Shown: positions 8,559 through 19,912, counted from the stretch's first letter. The stretch: 64,000 nucleotides of DNA from Pseudomonas khorasanensis (GCF_014268505.2 NZ_JABWQP020000003.1:124001-188000); one strand, 5' to 3'. Made by a program: numbers and translations. The notes: generated by a model not told the origin, from the sequence alone.

Positions 8559-10535
8559 TCAACGGAAGCGATCAACCTCGGAGCGCAGATCCGATGCCAG
8601 CTTTTCAAGCTCTTTGGCGGTTATAGCCAGATTCGACACCACCTCACGTTGCTCACTGTTGGCCAGCGCAATGCTCTGCAAATTGCTGCTCAGCAACGTC
8701 GCGGTGCTGCTCTGCTCTTGCGTCGCGGTAGTGATCGCAGCAAATTGCTGCCCTGCCGAACGGCTCTGCTCATCGATCCGCGCCAGCGCCGAGGCGACAT
8801 TGGCGTTACGCGACAGACCTTCCTGCATCAGCACATTGCCTTGCTCCATGGTGCTGATCGCGTTGCCGGTTTCCTGCTGGATGCTGTGGATCATGCTGGA
8901 GATTTCATCGGTCGCCTGACGGGTACGCGAGGCCAGGCTGCGCACTTCGTCAGCCACCACGGCAAAGCCACGGCCCTGCTCGCCGGCGCGGGCCGCTTCG
9001 ATCGCAGCGTTGAGCGCCAACAGGTTGGTCTGTTCGGCAATCGAGGTGATCACCCCGACAATGCCGCCGATTTCCTGGGAGCGTTGACCCAAGGTATTGA
9101 TCACCGTCGCGGTGCTGTTCAGCGCACCGGCGATTTGCTCAAGCGAAGACGACGCTTCTTCCATCGAGCTGCGACCGATCTGCGTTTGCTGGGCATTTTC
9201 CTGCGCCAGACGCTGGGTCGCGCCCATGTTGTCGGCGATGTTCAACGATGTGGCGCTGAACTCTTCCACGGCACCGGCCATGCTGGTGATTTCGCCCGAC
9301 TGCTGCTCCATCCCCTCGTACGCACCGCCGGACAAGCCGGACAAGGCCTGGGCACGGCTGTTGACCTCTTCCGAGGCGCGACGGATGTGCTCGACCATGG
9401 TCGACAGTGCCTGGCTCATCTGGTTGAAGGCACGGGACAACTGCCCGATTTCGTCGTGGCTCGACACATTCAGGCGCACGCTCAGATCACCGGCACCCAA
9501 CGCTTCAGCCTGGCGCACCAGATCGCCCAGCGGCGCCAGTTTGCTGCGCAGCAGCCAGACCACGGAGCCGACTGCCAGCAACATTGCCAACAGACTGCCG
9601 ATGGCCAGTTGCGTACCGACGCTCCAGGTCACCGCCCGGATCTCGGCTTTCGGCATGCTCGCCACCACCGACCATGGGCCATCCTCGAACGGCACGGCAA
9701 CGCTGTAGAAGTCTTCGCCGTTGTCATTCCAGAACTGGCCCTTGCCAGGCGTTTTCACCAGATTATTAATCGCCGGAGCGGCTTGGTCCAAGGCTTCGAC
9801 GCCGGCAATCGGCACCAGCCACTTGTTCTGCTCGTCGAGCAAGGCCAGCGAGCCGGTCTGACCGATGCGGAAGCGCTTGAGGTTGGCGAACTGTGCGTTC
9901 TGCGCGTCGGTGTAATCGAAGCCGACGTACAACACGGCGATGATCTTGCCGCCAGCGTCACGCACCGGGGTGTATTGCGACATGTAGTAGCGTTCGAACA
10001 ACAAGGAGCGCCCGACAAAACTTTGCCCGGCCATCAACCGCGCGTAAGCCGGGTTGGCGTGATCGAGCACGGTGCCAATGGCACGGGTGCCGTCCTGCTT
10101 GGTGACGTTAGTGCTGACGCGGATGAAGTCTTCGCCGCTGCGCACGAACACCGTGGCCACGCCGGCGGTCATCTGCTTGAATTCATCAACTTCCTTGAAG
10201 TTGTTATTCAGCACCTCGCTGCCCAGATGCAACCCCGGCGTTTGAATGCCGGCCACGGTCACTGGCTGGTCTGGATGCACGCTCAAGCCGCTGCCGAAAC
10301 GTTTCTCGAACAGGCCGCTCAAACGCAGGGTGCTTTCACGCAGTGTGCCGTGAAAGGTACTCAACTGATCGGCGAGCAACCGGGCCTCGCTGGCCAGGTG
10401 CTCTTCACGCGTGGCGAGGTTGGCGGAATCCAGCGAACGCAAAGCAAAAACCGTACTGCCAGAGATGACAATCGCCAATATCACAGCGAGGGCAAGACCC
10501 AGCTGCGACGCGATCCGAGCACGTGGTTGAGACAT
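8559..10535 (-). CDS. Methyl-accepting chemotaxis protein with periplasmic Cache-type sensor
   Basis: A 658-residue chemoreceptor. The chosen ATG ([20 protein letters not shown]) has an AGGAG ribosome binding site. The order is TM1 at about residues 11-31, a periplasmic single-Cache-like sensor region of about 280 residues (with [23 protein letters not shown]), TM2 near 315-335, a HAMP domain ([22 protein letters not shown]), and a long cytoplasmic hairpin whose tip carries the near-invariant [20 protein letters not shown] and [15 protein letters not shown]. No C-terminal CheR-tethering pentapeptide is obvious. The ligand is unknown. There are no other chemotaxis genes nearby, the usual situation for Pseudomonas receptors. 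Confidence 0.95.
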   Translation of the reverse strand: MSQPRARIASQLGLALAVILAIVISGSTVFALRSLDSANLATREEHLASEARLLADQLSTFHGTLRESTLRLSGLFEKRFGSGLSVHPDQPVTVAGIQTPGLHLGSEVLNNNFKEVDEFKQMTAGVATVFVRSGEDFIRVSTNVTKQDGTRAIGTVLDHANPAYARLMAGQSFVGRSLLFERYYMSQYTPVRDAGGKIIAVLYVGFDYTDAQNAQFANLKRFRIGQTGSLALLDEQNKWLVPIAGVEALDQAAPAINNLVKTPGKGQFWNDNGEDFYSVAVPFEDGPWSVVASMPKAEIRAVTWSVGTQLAIGSLLAMLLAVGSVVWLLRSKLAPLGDLVRQAEALGAGDLSVRLNVSSHDEIGQLSRAFNQMSQALSTMVEHIRRASEEVNSRAQALSGLSGGAYEGMEQQSGEITSMAGAVEEFSATSLNIADNMGATQRLAQENAQQTQIGRSSMEEASSSLEQIAGALNSTATVINTLGQRSQEIGGIVGVITSIAEQTNLLALNAAIEAARAGEQGRGFAVVADEVRSLASRTRQATDEISSMIHSIQQETGNAISTMEQGNVLMQEGLSRNANVASALARIDEQSRSAGQQFAAITTATQEQSSTATLLSSNLQSIALANSEQREVVSNLAITAKELEKLASDLRSEVDRFR

Positions 10536-10723
10536 GAACAGCTCCTGGCCGAGCCACCGAATCCTCCTTGATCGCGGTAATTGCCCGGAAAATATTCTAA
10601 TAATGGGGGTGTAGCGCGAACCGGCACGACGGTTCCACATGCTCGTAGTCGGCGGTAAAACCGAATACTTGAGCGCTTCGCGTGGGTATGGCGCAGTAGT
10701 GGCATTGTGCCGGCTCGAACGTT

Positions 10724-11644
10724 TCAGCTCAAGCGCGCCACCGCCGGCAGTTGCATGGCGCGGACTTCGCCCTGCAGGAAGTCACTCAGGCGGCGCAAAC
10801 GTTCACCTCCCGGACGCGGTTTTGGCCACACGAGGTAATAATTCAATCCACTGGCGACCGCCGTTGGCCACGGCAGACTCAACCGCCCTTGCGCCACATC
10901 TTCAGCGACCATCAACAAATCGCCCATCGACACCCCGTAGCCGCGCGCCGCCGCAATCATGCCCAGCTCCAGCGTATCGAAAACCTGTCCCCCTTTTAGC
11001 GACACCTGGTCGGACAGGCCCATGCGCTCCAGCCAGCTGCGCCAGTCCCGTCGATCCGGAGTCGGATGGAGCAATTCAGCGCTGGCCAGTCTCGCGACAT
11101 CCCACGGTTGATCGTTCAGCAGATTCGGCGCGCCCACCGGGATCAGTTCTTCAGGAAACAACAGACTCGCCTCCCAGTCCGGCGGAAAGTGCCCGTCACT
11201 GAGCAACACGGCGCAATCGAATGGCTCATTGTTGAAGTCCACCGAATCGACGTCCATCCAGGCGCTGGTCAATTGCACCTCATTGCCCGGCTGTAAATGC
11301 CGAAAACGGCTCAGCCGCGCCAGCAGCCAGCGCATGGTCAGCGTCGATGGCGCCTTCATGCGCAGGATGTCGTCCTCGGCACGCAGGGTATTGCACGCCC
11401 GCTCAAGGGCGGCGAAGCCTTCACGGATACCGGGCAACAACAACCGAGCCGATTCGGTGAGTTGCAAGTTCCGGCCGCTTCGATGAAACAAACGGCAGGC
11501 GAAATGTTCTTCAAGGGTGCGCATGTGCCGACTGACTGCACTCTGGGTGATCGACAGTTCTTCAGCCGCGCGAGTGAACGAGCTGTGTCGCGCTGCTGCT
11601 TCGAATGCGCGCAGGGCATACAACGGCGGAAGGCGTCGGGACAT
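10724..11644 (-). CDS. LysR-family transcriptional regulator (GcvA-like)
   Basis: A 306-residue LysR regulator. The internal ATG giving [20 protein letters not shown] was chosen because it has a GGAG site and is the family start; the longer frame upstream is not conserved in type. The winged helix-turn-helix covers residues 10-65 ([24 protein letters not shown]). The effector domain spans about 90-300. The [11 protein letters not shown] and [13 protein letters not shown] patterns are those of the GcvA/AmpR subgroup. It is divergent from the MATE exporter gene, which it may control from the shared 153-base interval. Confidence 0.93.
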   Translation of the reverse strand: MSRRLPPLYALRAFEAAARHSSFTRAAEELSITQSAVSRHMRTLEEHFACRLFHRSGRNLQLTESARLLLPGIREGFAALERACNTLRAEDDILRMKAPSTLTMRWLLARLSRFRHLQPGNEVQLTSAWMDVDSVDFNNEPFDCAVLLSDGHFPPDWEASLLFPEELIPVGAPNLLNDQPWDVARLASAELLHPTPDRRDWRSWLERMGLSDQVSLKGGQVFDTLELGMIAAARGYGVSMGDLLMVAEDVAQGRLSLPWPTAVASGLNYYLVWPKPRPGGERLRRLSDFLQGEVRAMQLPAVARLS

Positions 11645-11797
11645 ACACAAAGCTCCAGTACCGGGATGCAGCCAATCTGGCCAGGATTTTTCAGCATGAG
11701 TTTTAATCATGCAACCCATCCTTTTTATCCCTTTGTGCAAAGCCTGCCAAGCGCCGAGAATCGACGGTATCCTGTTCTTTCTGATATTTGGGTGACG

Positions 11798-13198
11798 ATG
11801 ACCATGCAGCATCCTGTGCGCACCGAACTCTGGGCCATCCTGCGGCTGGCAGGGCCGTTGATTGCTTCACAGTTGGCGCACATGCTGATGGTGCTGACCG
11901 ACACCCTGATGATGGCTCGCCTGAGCCCCGAAGCACTGGCCGGTGGCGGCCTCGGCGCGGCGAGCTATTCGTTCGTGTCGATTTTCTGCATCGGCGTGAT
12001 CGCAGCCGTCGGCACCCTGGTGGCGATCCGTCAGGGCGCAGGCGACATTATCGGCGCGGCACGGCTGACTCAGGCCGGTTTGTGGCTGGCCTGGTTGATG
12101 GCGCTGGGCGCCGGACTGCTGCTGTGGAACCTCGAACCGGTGCTGTTGCTGTTCGGCCAGACCGAAACCAACGTCAACGCGGCAGGGCAATTTCTGATCG
12201 CCCTGCCCTTCGCCTTGCCGGGCTATTTGAGTTTCATGGCCTTGCGCGGCTTTACCAGTGCGATCGGCCGGGCGACACCCGTCATGGTGATCAGCCTTGC
12301 CGGGACCGTGGCCAACTTCCTGCTAAATTACGCGCTGATTACCGGCATGTTCGGCCTGCCGCAATTGGGTTTGATGGGCATCGGGCTCGTCACCGCGATT
12401 GTTGCCAACTGCATGGCGCTGGCGCTGGCCTGGCATATTCGTCGGCACCCGGCGTATGACGTCTATCCGCTGCGCGCCGGCCTGTTGCGGCCGAACCGGC
12501 AGTACCTGAAAGAGCTCTGGCGGCTGGGCCTGCCCATCGGCGGCACGTACGCGGTGGAAGTCGGGCTGTTCGCCTTTGCCGCGCTCTGCATGGGCACCAT
12601 GGGCAGTACGCAAATGGGAGCGCATCAGATCGCTCTGCAGATCGTTTCGGTGGCATTCATGGTGCCGGCCGGTATGTCTTACGCCATCACCATGCGCGTC
12701 GGCCAGCACTATGGCGCCGGGCAACTGGTCGATGCGCGCATGTCTGGACGTGTTGGCATCGCCTTCGGCGCGGTGGTGATGCTTGGCTTTGCCCTGGTGT
12801 TCTGGCTATGGCCGAACGAGTTGGTCGGCCTGTTCCTCGATCATAACGATCCGGCGTTTGCCGAGGTCATCCGGCTGGCGGTGAGTCTGCTGGCGGTGGC
12901 CGCGTGGTTTGAGCTGTTCGACGGGACACAAACCATTGCCATGGGTTGTATTCGTGGTTTGAAAGACGCCAAGACCACGTTTCTCGTGGGGCTCGGTTGT
13001 TATTGGCTGATTGGCGCGCCGGCGGCGTGGTGGATGGCATTCCACCTCAACTGGGGGCCGACGGGCGTCTGGTGGGGTCTGGCGCTGGGGTTGGCGTGCG
13101 CGGCGGTGAGCCTGACTCTGGCGTTTGAATGGAAGATGAAGCGAATGATTCGGCGCGAGCCGGTTTCGGAGAGGTTCGAGGCCATCGGAGCGGATTAA
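11798..13198 (+). CDS. MATE-family multidrug efflux pump (NorM-like)
   Basis: About 466 residues with twelve hydrophobic helices in two six-helix halves. The N-terminal motif RLAGPLIASQLAHMLMVLTDTLMMARLSPEALAG is typical of NorM-type MATE exporters, which extrude cationic drugs using Na+ or H+. The second-half counterpart is RLGLPIGGTYAVEVGLFAFAALCMGTMG. Start candidates are GTG 11792, ATG 11798 and ATG 11804; I took 11798, with only moderate certainty. The much longer open frame upstream runs antisense through the lysR gene and is not coding. A type B repeat pair begins at the stop codon. Confidence 0.93.
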   Translation: MTMQHPVRTELWAILRLAGPLIASQLAHMLMVLTDTLMMARLSPEALAGGGLGAASYSFVSIFCIGVIAAVGTLVAIRQGAGDIIGAARLTQAGLWLAWLMALGAGLLLWNLEPVLLLFGQTETNVNAAGQFLIALPFALPGYLSFMALRGFTSAIGRATPVMVISLAGTVANFLLNYALITGMFGLPQLGLMGIGLVTAIVANCMALALAWHIRRHPAYDVYPLRAGLLRPNRQYLKELWRLGLPIGGTYAVEVGLFAFAALCMGTMGSTQMGAHQIALQIVSVAFMVPAGMSYAITMRVGQHYGAGQLVDARMSGRVGIAFGAVVMLGFALVFWLWPNELVGLFLDHNDPAFAEVIRLAVSLLAVAAWFELFDGTQTIAMGCIRGLKDAKTTFLVGLGCYWLIGAPAAWWMAFHLNWGPTGVWWGLALGLACAAVSLTLAFEWKMKRMIRREPVSERFEAIGAD

Positions 13199-13276
13199 GA
13201 TCAAAAGATCGCAGCCTTCGGCAGCTCCACAAGGGAATGCATCCCAAGGTAAGAGCTGCCGAAGGCTGCGATCTTT
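13199..13276. repeat. Palindromic repeat pair, type B
   Basis: The first arm reads gatcaaaagatcgcagcctt followed by cggcagctcc. The second is its near reverse complement (gagctgccgaaggctgcgat followed by cttttt). The arms are about 20 bases apart, between two convergent genes, and the transcript could form a long hairpin ending in T residues. That may let it act as a terminator. Confidence 0.85.
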
Positions 13277-14947
13277 TTAAATGGCTTCCACCGAAGCCTG
13301 CTGACTGGCTCCAGAGGTCAGATATTCCACCAACTCATCCAGCGGCAACGGCCGGCTGATCAGATAGCCCTGCACCTGATCGCAACCAAAGCCGCGCAGC
13401 AGATCCAGCTGCTCCGGCGTCTCGACCCCCTCCGCCACGACTTCCAGATTCAGGTTGTGCGCCAGATTAATCATCGCGTGTACCAGTTTGCGGTTCTCTT
13501 CGCGCTGCTCCATGCCGCCGACAAAACTCTTGTCGATCTTCAGCAGGGTGATCGGCAGGCTGTTGAGGTGCACGAACGACGAGAAACCGGTGCCGAAGTC
13601 GTCCAGTGAGAAACGCACGCCGAGGCGGCCGAGGGCGTCCATGGTCTGCTTGACCAGGTCGCTGCGGCGCATCACGGCGGTTTCGGTCAGTTCGAATTCC
13701 AGCCACTGCGCCTCGACGCCACGTTCGGCAATCAGGCGGCTGAGCGTCGGCAGCAATTGGCTGTCCTGAAACTGGCGAAACGACAGATTGATCGCCATGT
13801 GCAGCGCAGGCAGGCCTTGTTCGCGCAGCGCCTGCATATCGCGCAGCGCCCGGGAAATAACCCAGTAACCCAACGGCACGATCAAACCGCTCTGCTCGGC
13901 CAGCGGCACGAATTCACTGGGCGGCAACAGACCGCGTTCACCATGGCGCCAGCGCACCAGCGCTTCAAGGCCGACGATCTGGCCATCCTCAAGATTCAGG
14001 CGAGGCTGGTAATGCAGTTCAAGCTCATCACGACGCAAGGCCCGGCGCAGCTCACTTTCGAGGTCGGCCATGCTTCGCGCGTTGCGGTTGATGCGTTCGT
14101 TGAAGATATGAAAGGTGCAGCCCTGCGTGCTCTTGGCCTGCTGCATGGCGATGTGCGCGTGCCACATCAGCGGGTCGGCGCCGCCGTTGGCGCGGGCGTG
14201 AGCAATGCCCAGACTGGAGCCGATCAGCAGGCTTTCGCCGTCGACCCAATAAGGTTCGGCCAACGCCTCGGTGATGCGTTCGGCCATCCACTCGGCGCGT
14301 TGTGGCGCACGGCGGGTATCGATCAGCAGGGCGAACTCATCGCTGCCCAGGCGTGCGAGCTGATCGCCGGCCTCCAGCTGACTTTTCAGCCGGGCGACGA
14401 CCTGCAGGATCAAGCGGTCGCCTGCCTGATGGCCAAGGGCATCGTTGGCGTGGCGAAAGTTATCAAGATCCAGATGCCCGAGGGCCAGGCCGCGACCATC
14501 GCCTTCAGCAAGACGTGCGGCCAGCAGGGTCTGAAACCCCTGGCGGTTGGCGATGCCGGTCAGCGGATCCTGTTCGGCGAGGCGCTGCAAGGTATTTTCC
14601 AGAACGCCGCGTTCGCGCACATGGCGCAGGCAACGCTGCAGCATGCCGGCGTCGAGTGCGTCGAACACCAGCCAGTCACTGACACCGACCGGCGCGATGG
14701 CCGGTTCGTGCTCCAGCAACAATACCGTCGGCAGATTGCAGCGACCGGGCGTCGGTTGCAGTGCGGGGAGGGTCAACAACACCGCGTGGCGGTTGTCTTC
14801 GAACAGACGGCTGACCGACTCCCAGTTCGGCGCGCTGATGAGCACCGCCGCGCTCCCCATCGGAGCCAGACACTCACGCAACAACGCTGTCCACGCCGGC
14901 TCTTCGGCCAGTAGCAGCAAACGCAAGGGTTCGACAGGCGTAGACAA
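13277..14947 (-). CDS. Dual GGDEF-EAL protein; probable c-di-GMP phosphodiesterase
   Basis: A 556-residue protein. An N-terminal region of about 110 residues has receiver-like hydrophobic pattern (LRLLLLAEEPAWTALLRECL) without a clear phospho-acceptor. A GGDEF domain follows (about 120-280) with a degenerate signature, LARLGSDEFALLID (GSDEF for GGDEF). The EAL domain (about 295-545) looks intact: LEALVRW, AINLSFRQF, ELTETAVM, LDDFGTGFSS, LLKIDKSF and EGVET hold the metal and catalytic residues. Its place between the MATE gene and rep matches the P. aeruginosa phosphodiesterase ProE as I recall it. The start is TTG, eight bases after AGGGAG. Confidence 0.9.
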   Translation of the reverse strand: MSTPVEPLRLLLLAEEPAWTALLRECLAPMGSAAVLISAPNWESVSRLFEDNRHAVLLTLPALQPTPGRCNLPTVLLLEHEPAIAPVGVSDWLVFDALDAGMLQRCLRHVRERGVLENTLQRLAEQDPLTGIANRQGFQTLLAARLAEGDGRGLALGHLDLDNFRHANDALGHQAGDRLILQVVARLKSQLEAGDQLARLGSDEFALLIDTRRAPQRAEWMAERITEALAEPYWVDGESLLIGSSLGIAHARANGGADPLMWHAHIAMQQAKSTQGCTFHIFNERINRNARSMADLESELRRALRRDELELHYQPRLNLEDGQIVGLEALVRWRHGERGLLPPSEFVPLAEQSGLIVPLGYWVISRALRDMQALREQGLPALHMAINLSFRQFQDSQLLPTLSRLIAERGVEAQWLEFELTETAVMRRSDLVKQTMDALGRLGVRFSLDDFGTGFSSFVHLNSLPITLLKIDKSFVGGMEQREENRKLVHAMINLAHNLNLEVVAEGVETPEQLDLLRGFGCDQVQGYLISRPLPLDELVEYLTSGASQQASVEAI

Positions 14948-15217
14948 GCTGACTCCCTAGACTCTGCAAAGATGTAGGCGGGGCATTATGCCGTTGTGCT
15001 GAACAATGACCAATGAGCTGGCCGATGACAACGGCATCGAAACGTTATTTTGCGTCATGAATGAGAACATTAGCCGCAAAATCCCCGCGCATCCTGCGTG
15101 AAAGTAACAAAAGCGGCAATTTGAATCGCGTGTTGGGTCACAAGTCGGACAGAGCAGCACAAATCGCTGAGCCTGTTAAAATGCCGGCCCATTTCGTCAA
15201 CGACTCCCGAATTTCGT
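14948..15217. other. Divergent promoter interval before rep
   Basis: A 270-base gap between the divergent GGDEF-EAL gene and rep. It must carry both promoters, but I cannot fix their elements with confidence. No small gene or RNA is evident. Confidence 0.4.
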
Positions 15218-17227
15218 ATGTCCCGACTCAATCCCCGGCAGCAAGAAGCCGTGAACTACGTCGGCGGCCCTCTATTGGTGCTCGCCGGCGCTGGCTCCGG
15301 CAAGACCAGCGTGATCACGCGCAAGATTGCGCACCTGATCCAGAACTGCGGCATCCGCGCCCAGTACATCGTCGCCATGACCTTTACCAACAAGGCCGCG
15401 CGCGAGATGAAAGAGCGGGTCGGCACCCTGTTGCGGGCTGGCGAAGGCCGTGGCCTGACGGTCTGCACCTTCCACAACCTGGGCCTGAACATCATCCGCA
15501 AGGAACACGCGCGGCTGGGCTACAAACCCGGTTTCTCGATTTTCGACGAAACCGACGTGAAAGCCCTGATGACCGACATCATGCAGAAGGAATACGCGGG
15601 CGACGACGGCGTCGACGAGATCAAGAACATGATCGGCGCCTGGAAAAACGACCTGATCCTGCCGCCCCAGGCGCTGGAAAATGCGCGCAATCCCAAGGAA
15701 CAGACCGCCGCCATCGTCTACACCCACTATCAGCGCACGCTCAAGGCGTTCAACGCGGTGGACTTCGACGACCTGATCCTGTTGCCGGTCAAGCTCTTCG
15801 AGGAGCACGCCGACATTCTCGAAAAGTGGCAGAACAAGGTTCGCTATCTGCTCGTCGACGAATACCAGGACACCAACGCCAGCCAGTACCTGCTGGTGAA
15901 GATGCTCATCGGCAAGCGCAACCAGTTCACCGTGGTGGGCGACGACGACCAGTCGATCTACGCCTGGCGCGGCGCACGCCCGGAAAACCTGATGTTGCTC
16001 AAGGACGACTACCCGTCCCTGAAAGTGGTGATGCTGGAGCAGAACTACCGCTCCACCAGCCGTATCCTGCGCTGCGCCAACGTGCTGATATCGAACAACC
16101 CGCACGAATTCGAAAAACAGCTGTGGAGTGAAATGGGCCACGGCGACGAGATCCGCGTGATCCGCTGCCGCAACGAGGACGCCGAAGCCGAGCGCGTGGC
16201 GATGGAAATCCTCAGCCTGCACTTGCGTACCGACCGACCGTACAGTGATTTCGCCATTCTCTATCGCGGCAACTACCAGGCCAAACTGATCGAACTGAAG
16301 TTGCAGCACCACCAGGTGCCGTACCGCCTGAGCGGCGGTAACAGCTTCTTCGGTCGCCAGGAAGTGAAGGACCTGATGGCCTACTTCCGCCTGATCGTGA
16401 ACCCGGACGACGACAACGCCTTCCTGCGGGTGATCAACGTGCCGCGCCGCGAGATCGGCTCGACCACCCTGGAAAAACTCGGCAACTACGCCACCGAGCG
16501 CAAGATCTCGATGTACGCCGCCACCGACGAAATCGGCCTGGGCGAGCATCTGGACAGCCGTTTCACCGATCGCCTGTCGCGCTTCAAGCGCTTCATGGAC
16601 AAAGTCCGTGAGCAGTGCGCGGGCGAAGATCCGATCTCGGCCCTGCGCAGCATGGTCATGGACATCGACTACGAGAACTGGCTGCGCACCAACAGCTCCA
16701 GCGACAAAGCGGCGGACTACCGGATGGGCAACGTCTGGTTCCTGATCGAGGCGTTGAAAAACACCCTCGAGAAGGACGAAGAAGGCGAGATGACCGTCGA
16801 GGACGCCATCGGCAAACTGGTGCTGCGCGACATGCTGGAACGTCAGCAGGAAGAAGAGGACGGCGCCGAAGGCGTGCAGATGATGACGCTGCACGCCTCC
16901 AAAGGGCTGGAATTCCCTTACGTGTTCATCATGGGCATGGAAGAGGAAATCCTCCCGCACCGCTCCAGCATCGAAGCCGACACCATCGAGGAAGAACGCC
17001 GTCTGGCCTACGTGGGCATCACCCGCGCCCGCCAGACCCTGGCGTTCACCTTTGCCGCCAAGCGCAAACAGTACGGCGAAATCATCGACTGCGCGCCGAG
17101 CCGTTTCCTCGATGAGCTGCCGCCGGACGATCTGGCCTGGGAAGGCAACGACGACACACCGACCGAAGTCAAAGCCGTGCGCGGTAATAGCGCATTGGCC
17201 GATATACGCGCGATGTTAAAGCGCTAG
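15218..17227 (+). CDS. rep: ATP-dependent DNA helicase Rep
   Basis: A 669-residue superfamily 1A 3'-5' helicase that clears protein roadblocks ahead of the replisome. Motifs in order are the Q-motif LNPRQQEAV, Walker A LAGAGSGKTSVIT, Ia MTFTNKAAREM, Walker B LLVDEYQDTN, III VVGDDDQSIYAWRGA, IV LEQNYRST, V MMTLHASKGLEFPYVFIMG and VI VGITRARQTL. The FDETDVKALM region and overall length favour Rep over UvrD. The ATG at 15218 is the family start. Conserved synteny with xpt downstream also supports the call. Confidence 0.97.
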   Translation: MSRLNPRQQEAVNYVGGPLLVLAGAGSGKTSVITRKIAHLIQNCGIRAQYIVAMTFTNKAAREMKERVGTLLRAGEGRGLTVCTFHNLGLNIIRKEHARLGYKPGFSIFDETDVKALMTDIMQKEYAGDDGVDEIKNMIGAWKNDLILPPQALENARNPKEQTAAIVYTHYQRTLKAFNAVDFDDLILLPVKLFEEHADILEKWQNKVRYLLVDEYQDTNASQYLLVKMLIGKRNQFTVVGDDDQSIYAWRGARPENLMLLKDDYPSLKVVMLEQNYRSTSRILRCANVLISNNPHEFEKQLWSEMGHGDEIRVIRCRNEDAEAERVAMEILSLHLRTDRPYSDFAILYRGNYQAKLIELKLQHHQVPYRLSGGNSFFGRQEVKDLMAYFRLIVNPDDDNAFLRVINVPRREIGSTTLEKLGNYATERKISMYAATDEIGLGEHLDSRFTDRLSRFKRFMDKVREQCAGEDPISALRSMVMDIDYENWLRTNSSSDKAADYRMGNVWFLIEALKNTLEKDEEGEMTVEDAIGKLVLRDMLERQQEEEDGAEGVQMMTLHASKGLEFPYVFIMGMEEEILPHRSSIEADTIEEERRLAYVGITRARQTLAFTFAAKRKQYGEIIDCAPSRFLDELPPDDLAWEGNDDTPTEVKAVRGNSALADIRAMLKR

Positions 17228-17244
17228 AATCGACTACTTTTTAA

Positions 17245-17856
<612 letters not shown>

Positions 17857-17876
17857 CACCACACCACCGAGTTACC

Positions 17877-17967
17877 CCTGTGGGAGCGAGCCTGCTCGCG
17901 AATGCATTGTGTCAGTCACCATCTTCAGTTGATGGCACACCGCTTTCGCGAGCAGGCTCGCTCCCAC
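17877..17967. repeat. REP doublet, type A
   Basis: Left unit cctgtgggagcgagcctgct followed by cgcgaa; right unit the reverse complement, ending gctcgctcccac. Same layout as the 1.6 kb copy. It lies between convergent xpt and the CoA-transferase-like gene. Confidence 0.9.
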
Positions 17968-17989
17968 ATTTGCTTTTGTGGGGGGTAGT

Positions 17990-19912
17990 TTACTGCGCGG
18001 TGGCTTTCAGGCCTGTGAGCAGCAAGCGCTGGAACAGGTCTTCCTTAAGCCCTTCCGGATTCGTCAGTTGCATTCGCTCAAGGTGTTCCGGGAATGCCGA
18101 GGCTTCGGGTGCATCCAGCGCGGCCTTGCCCAGTTCCAGGATCTCGGTCAGTTTGAACTTGCTCTTGAGCCAGTTCAGCGCCCGCAGCAGATCGCGTTCG
18201 ATCGCGGTGAAATCACAACCCAGCGGATACTCCGGAAACAGGTTCGGATGCCGGGCGGCAATCGCCTGCAAGCGTTGCGGGGTGTTGTCGGCGAAGCGTG
18301 GATCGAGGCGGAAATCCTTTGGCAGCTTGCCGACCTTCTGCGCCTGCTCGATCAGGCCCGGCTGGAAGCGAGAATCGCTGATGTTCAGCAACGCCTCGAT
18401 CACGGCCGCGTCGGCCTTACCGCGCAGATCCGCGATGCCGTACTCGGTGACGACGATGTCGCGCAGATGTCGCGGGATCGTGCAGTGACCGTACTCCCAG
18501 ACAATATTCGAACTCACGTCGCCACCCGACTCACGCCAGCTGCGCAGAATCAGCATTGAGCGTGCACCCGCCAGTGCATGGCCCTGGGCGACGAAGTTGT
18601 ACTGCCCGCCTACACCGCTGAGCACGCGCCCGTCTTCGAGCTGATCGGCCACGCCGGCACCGAGCAAGGTCATCGTGAACACCGTATTGATGAATCGCGC
18701 ATCAATGCGCTGCAGGCGCTTGAGCTCTTCCTGGCCGTACAGCTCGTTGATATAGCTGATGCGGGTCATGTTGAATTCGAGCAGTTTGCTCTGCGGCAAC
18801 TCACGCAGTCGCTCATAGAAACTTCGCGGGCCCAGAAAGAACCCGCCGTGCACCGAGATACCGTCAGGCTGCGCGGCTTCATCGAGGGTGCCGGCGTTGG
18901 CCTGCTCTTGCGTCGGCACGTCCGGATAGACCTTGCGCCGGACGATACCGGCGTCCGCCAGCACCAGAAGGCCGTTGACGAACATTTCGCTGCAGCCGTA
19001 CAGGCCCTTGGCGAACGGTGCGGTGCCGCCTTCGCGCTGAATCAACTGCGCCCATTGGCTGAGGTTGATGTCATCGAGCAATGCCTGATACCCGGCATTG
19101 TCGGCCTGGCGGGCAAGCAACGCGGCAGTCAACGCATCGCCCATCGAGCCGATGCCAATCTGCAACGTGCCGCCGTCGCGCACCAGCGTACTGGCGTGCA
19201 GACCAATGAAGTGATCCTGGAACCCCACCGGCATGTTCGGCGTGGAAAATAGCGTGCTGCTGTCTTTCTCGTCGATCAACAGGTCGAAGGTGTCGATGTC
19301 GACTTCGGCGTCACCGGGCATGTACGGCAGATCGGTGTGCACCTGGCCGACCAGCACGATGGTCTCCCCTGCGTCGCGGCGCTTGGCGATCATCGGCAAC
19401 AGATCAAGGGTAATGTCCGGGTTGCAGCTCAGGCTCAGACGATCGGGATGTTCGGTGCTGCTGGCAAGCAATTGCGCCACCAGGTTCAGGCCGGCGGCGT
19501 TGATATCGCGGGCTGCATGGCTGTAGTTGCTGCTGACGTAGTCCTGCTGGGCCGGCGCGCTGTTGAGCAGGCTGCCGGGCTGCATGAAGAACTGCTCGAT
19601 GCGAATGTTGGCAGGCAGGCTGTCGCCGCGCAGATCGGCCAGGAACTCGAATTCCGGGTAATCGCCGAACACGCGCTCGACGAAAGGCTCGATGAAGCGC
19701 TTTTGCAAACCGTCGCCAAGGCTTGGTCGTCCGAGGCACAGGGCCGTATAAATCGTCAGTTGCCGCTCGGGCAGTTCGACGATGCGCCGGTACAACGCGT
19801 TGACGAAATGATTCGGCTTGCCCAGCCCCAGCGGCAGGCCCATGTGGATGTGCGCCGGCAACTGCGCCAGCACCTCATCCACCGCCTGTTCGATCGAACA
19901 CAACTGCACCAT
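17990..19912 (-). CDS. Acetyl-CoA hydrolase/transferase family protein
   Basis: A 640-residue protein related to acetyl-CoA hydrolases and class I CoA transferases. The C-terminal half has the clearest family signal: GGQYNFVAQGHALAGARSMLILRSW, VVTEYGIADLRGKADAAVIEALLNISD and DPRFADNTP. The N-terminal half includes DIRGDSLPANIRIEQFF-like and LSLSCNPDITLDLLP stretches. The protein is longer than the 430-550 residues of standard acetate CoA-transferases. Such proteins move CoA between acyl groups; the substrate here is unknown. The ribosome binding site GGGAGG supports the start. This gene marks the left edge of the lanthipeptide-like island. Confidence 0.85.
   Translation of the reverse strand: MVQLCSIEQAVDEVLAQLPAHIHMGLPLGLGKPNHFVNALYRRIVELPERQLTIYTALCLGRPSLGDGLQKRFIEPFVERVFGDYPEFEFLADLRGDSLPANIRIEQFFMQPGSLLNSAPAQQDYVSSNYSHAARDINAAGLNLVAQLLASSTEHPDRLSLSCNPDITLDLLPMIAKRRDAGETIVLVGQVHTDLPYMPGDAEVDIDTFDLLIDEKDSSTLFSTPNMPVGFQDHFIGLHASTLVRDGGTLQIGIGSMGDALTAALLARQADNAGYQALLDDINLSQWAQLIQREGGTAPFAKGLYGCSEMFVNGLLVLADAGIVRRKVYPDVPTQEQANAGTLDEAAQPDGISVHGGFFLGPRSFYERLRELPQSKLLEFNMTRISYINELYGQEELKRLQRIDARFINTVFTMTLLGAGVADQLEDGRVLSGVGGQYNFVAQGHALAGARSMLILRSWRESGGDVSSNIVWEYGHCTIPRHLRDIVVTEYGIADLRGKADAAVIEALLNISDSRFQPGLIEQAQKVGKLPKDFRLDPRFADNTPQRLQAIAARHPNLFPEYPLGCDFTAIERDLLRALNWLKSKFKLTEILELGKAALDAPEASAFPEHLERMQLTNPEGLKEDLFQRLLLTGLKATAQ

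Noticed and set aside
8649..10571. 640-codon plus-strand open frame over the chemoreceptor gene
   Set aside because: Antisense shadow of a clear methyl-accepting protein. Its length reflects high G+C and few stops, not coding.
15272..16960. 562-codon minus-strand open frame over rep
   Set aside because: Antisense shadow of the Rep helicase, with no recognisable domains.
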